This document shows positions 5,609-5,615 of a DNA stretch of 5,615 nt, piece by piece. Position 1 is the first letter of the stretch, and each line of letters begins with the position of its first letter. The translations under genes and the position numbers were made by a program. Location: the NCBI GenBank assembly GCA_947176975.1, contig CAMWSW010000073.1, positions 1-5,615 on the forward strand, written 5' to 3'. The notes under the pieces are model-generated. The model saw nothing but the letters and a program-made list of their open reading frames with translations, made no database searches and was not told where the DNA came from. Origin of the DNA: an uncultured Clostridia bacterium (GTDB taxonomy: Bacteria; Bacillota; Clostridia; Christensenellales; UBA3700).

Positions 5609-5615
5609 GGAGCGC

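Overview
The window is a stretch of bacterial chromosome carrying five genes, all on the minus strand. In transcription order (right to left) they are prfA (peptide chain release factor 1), thrC (threonine synthase), trpS (tryptophanyl-tRNA synthetase), a DUF5685-type protein gene and a J-domain-like gene. The last two overlap and form an evident two-gene unit. The first three are housekeeping genes separated by 238 and 175 bp, so they do not look like one tight operon. The DUF5685/J-domain pair, the Shine-Dalgarno-type start sites and the moderate GC content point to Bacillota, most likely an uncultured Clostridia-like lineage. That placement is inference, not a measurement.

Layout: 1-37, end of window, nothing recognised. 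38-637, J-domain/TPR-like protein with a cysteine-rich tail. 616-1488, DUF5685-like protein. 1489-1557, A+T-rich leader with a perfect 6-bp hairpin. 1558-2553, trpS. 2554-2728, spacer holding copy A of a structured element. 2729-4213, thrC. 4214-4451, spacer holding a short palindromic intergenic repeat and copy B of the structured element. 4452-5522, prfA. 5523-5615, prfA leader with a second copy of the short repeat.

The notable content is between the genes. Two 124-nt segments (2600-2723 and 4320-4443) align without a gap at 81 of 124 positions. They fold into the same rod-shaped hairpin. The outer helices have largely different sequences in the two copies yet keep their pairing: eight pairs changed on both sides and five changed to or from G-U, with none broken. 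The internal loops and the apical stem are instead almost identical. The G-U pairs and two tandem G-A motifs exist only if the plus strand is the RNA, so the element appears to be a plus-strand structured RNA (or RNA-active repeat) antisense to its neighbours. Each copy ends 5-8 bp from the stop codon of a minus-strand gene. I cannot match it to a known RNA family. This is the best candidate here for an undescribed system.

The coding genes are mostly ordinary. The exceptions are the J-domain protein, which lacks the HPD motif and ends in six regularly spaced cysteines, and the DUF5685 protein, which has two Asp-rich motifs and an N-terminal CxxC.
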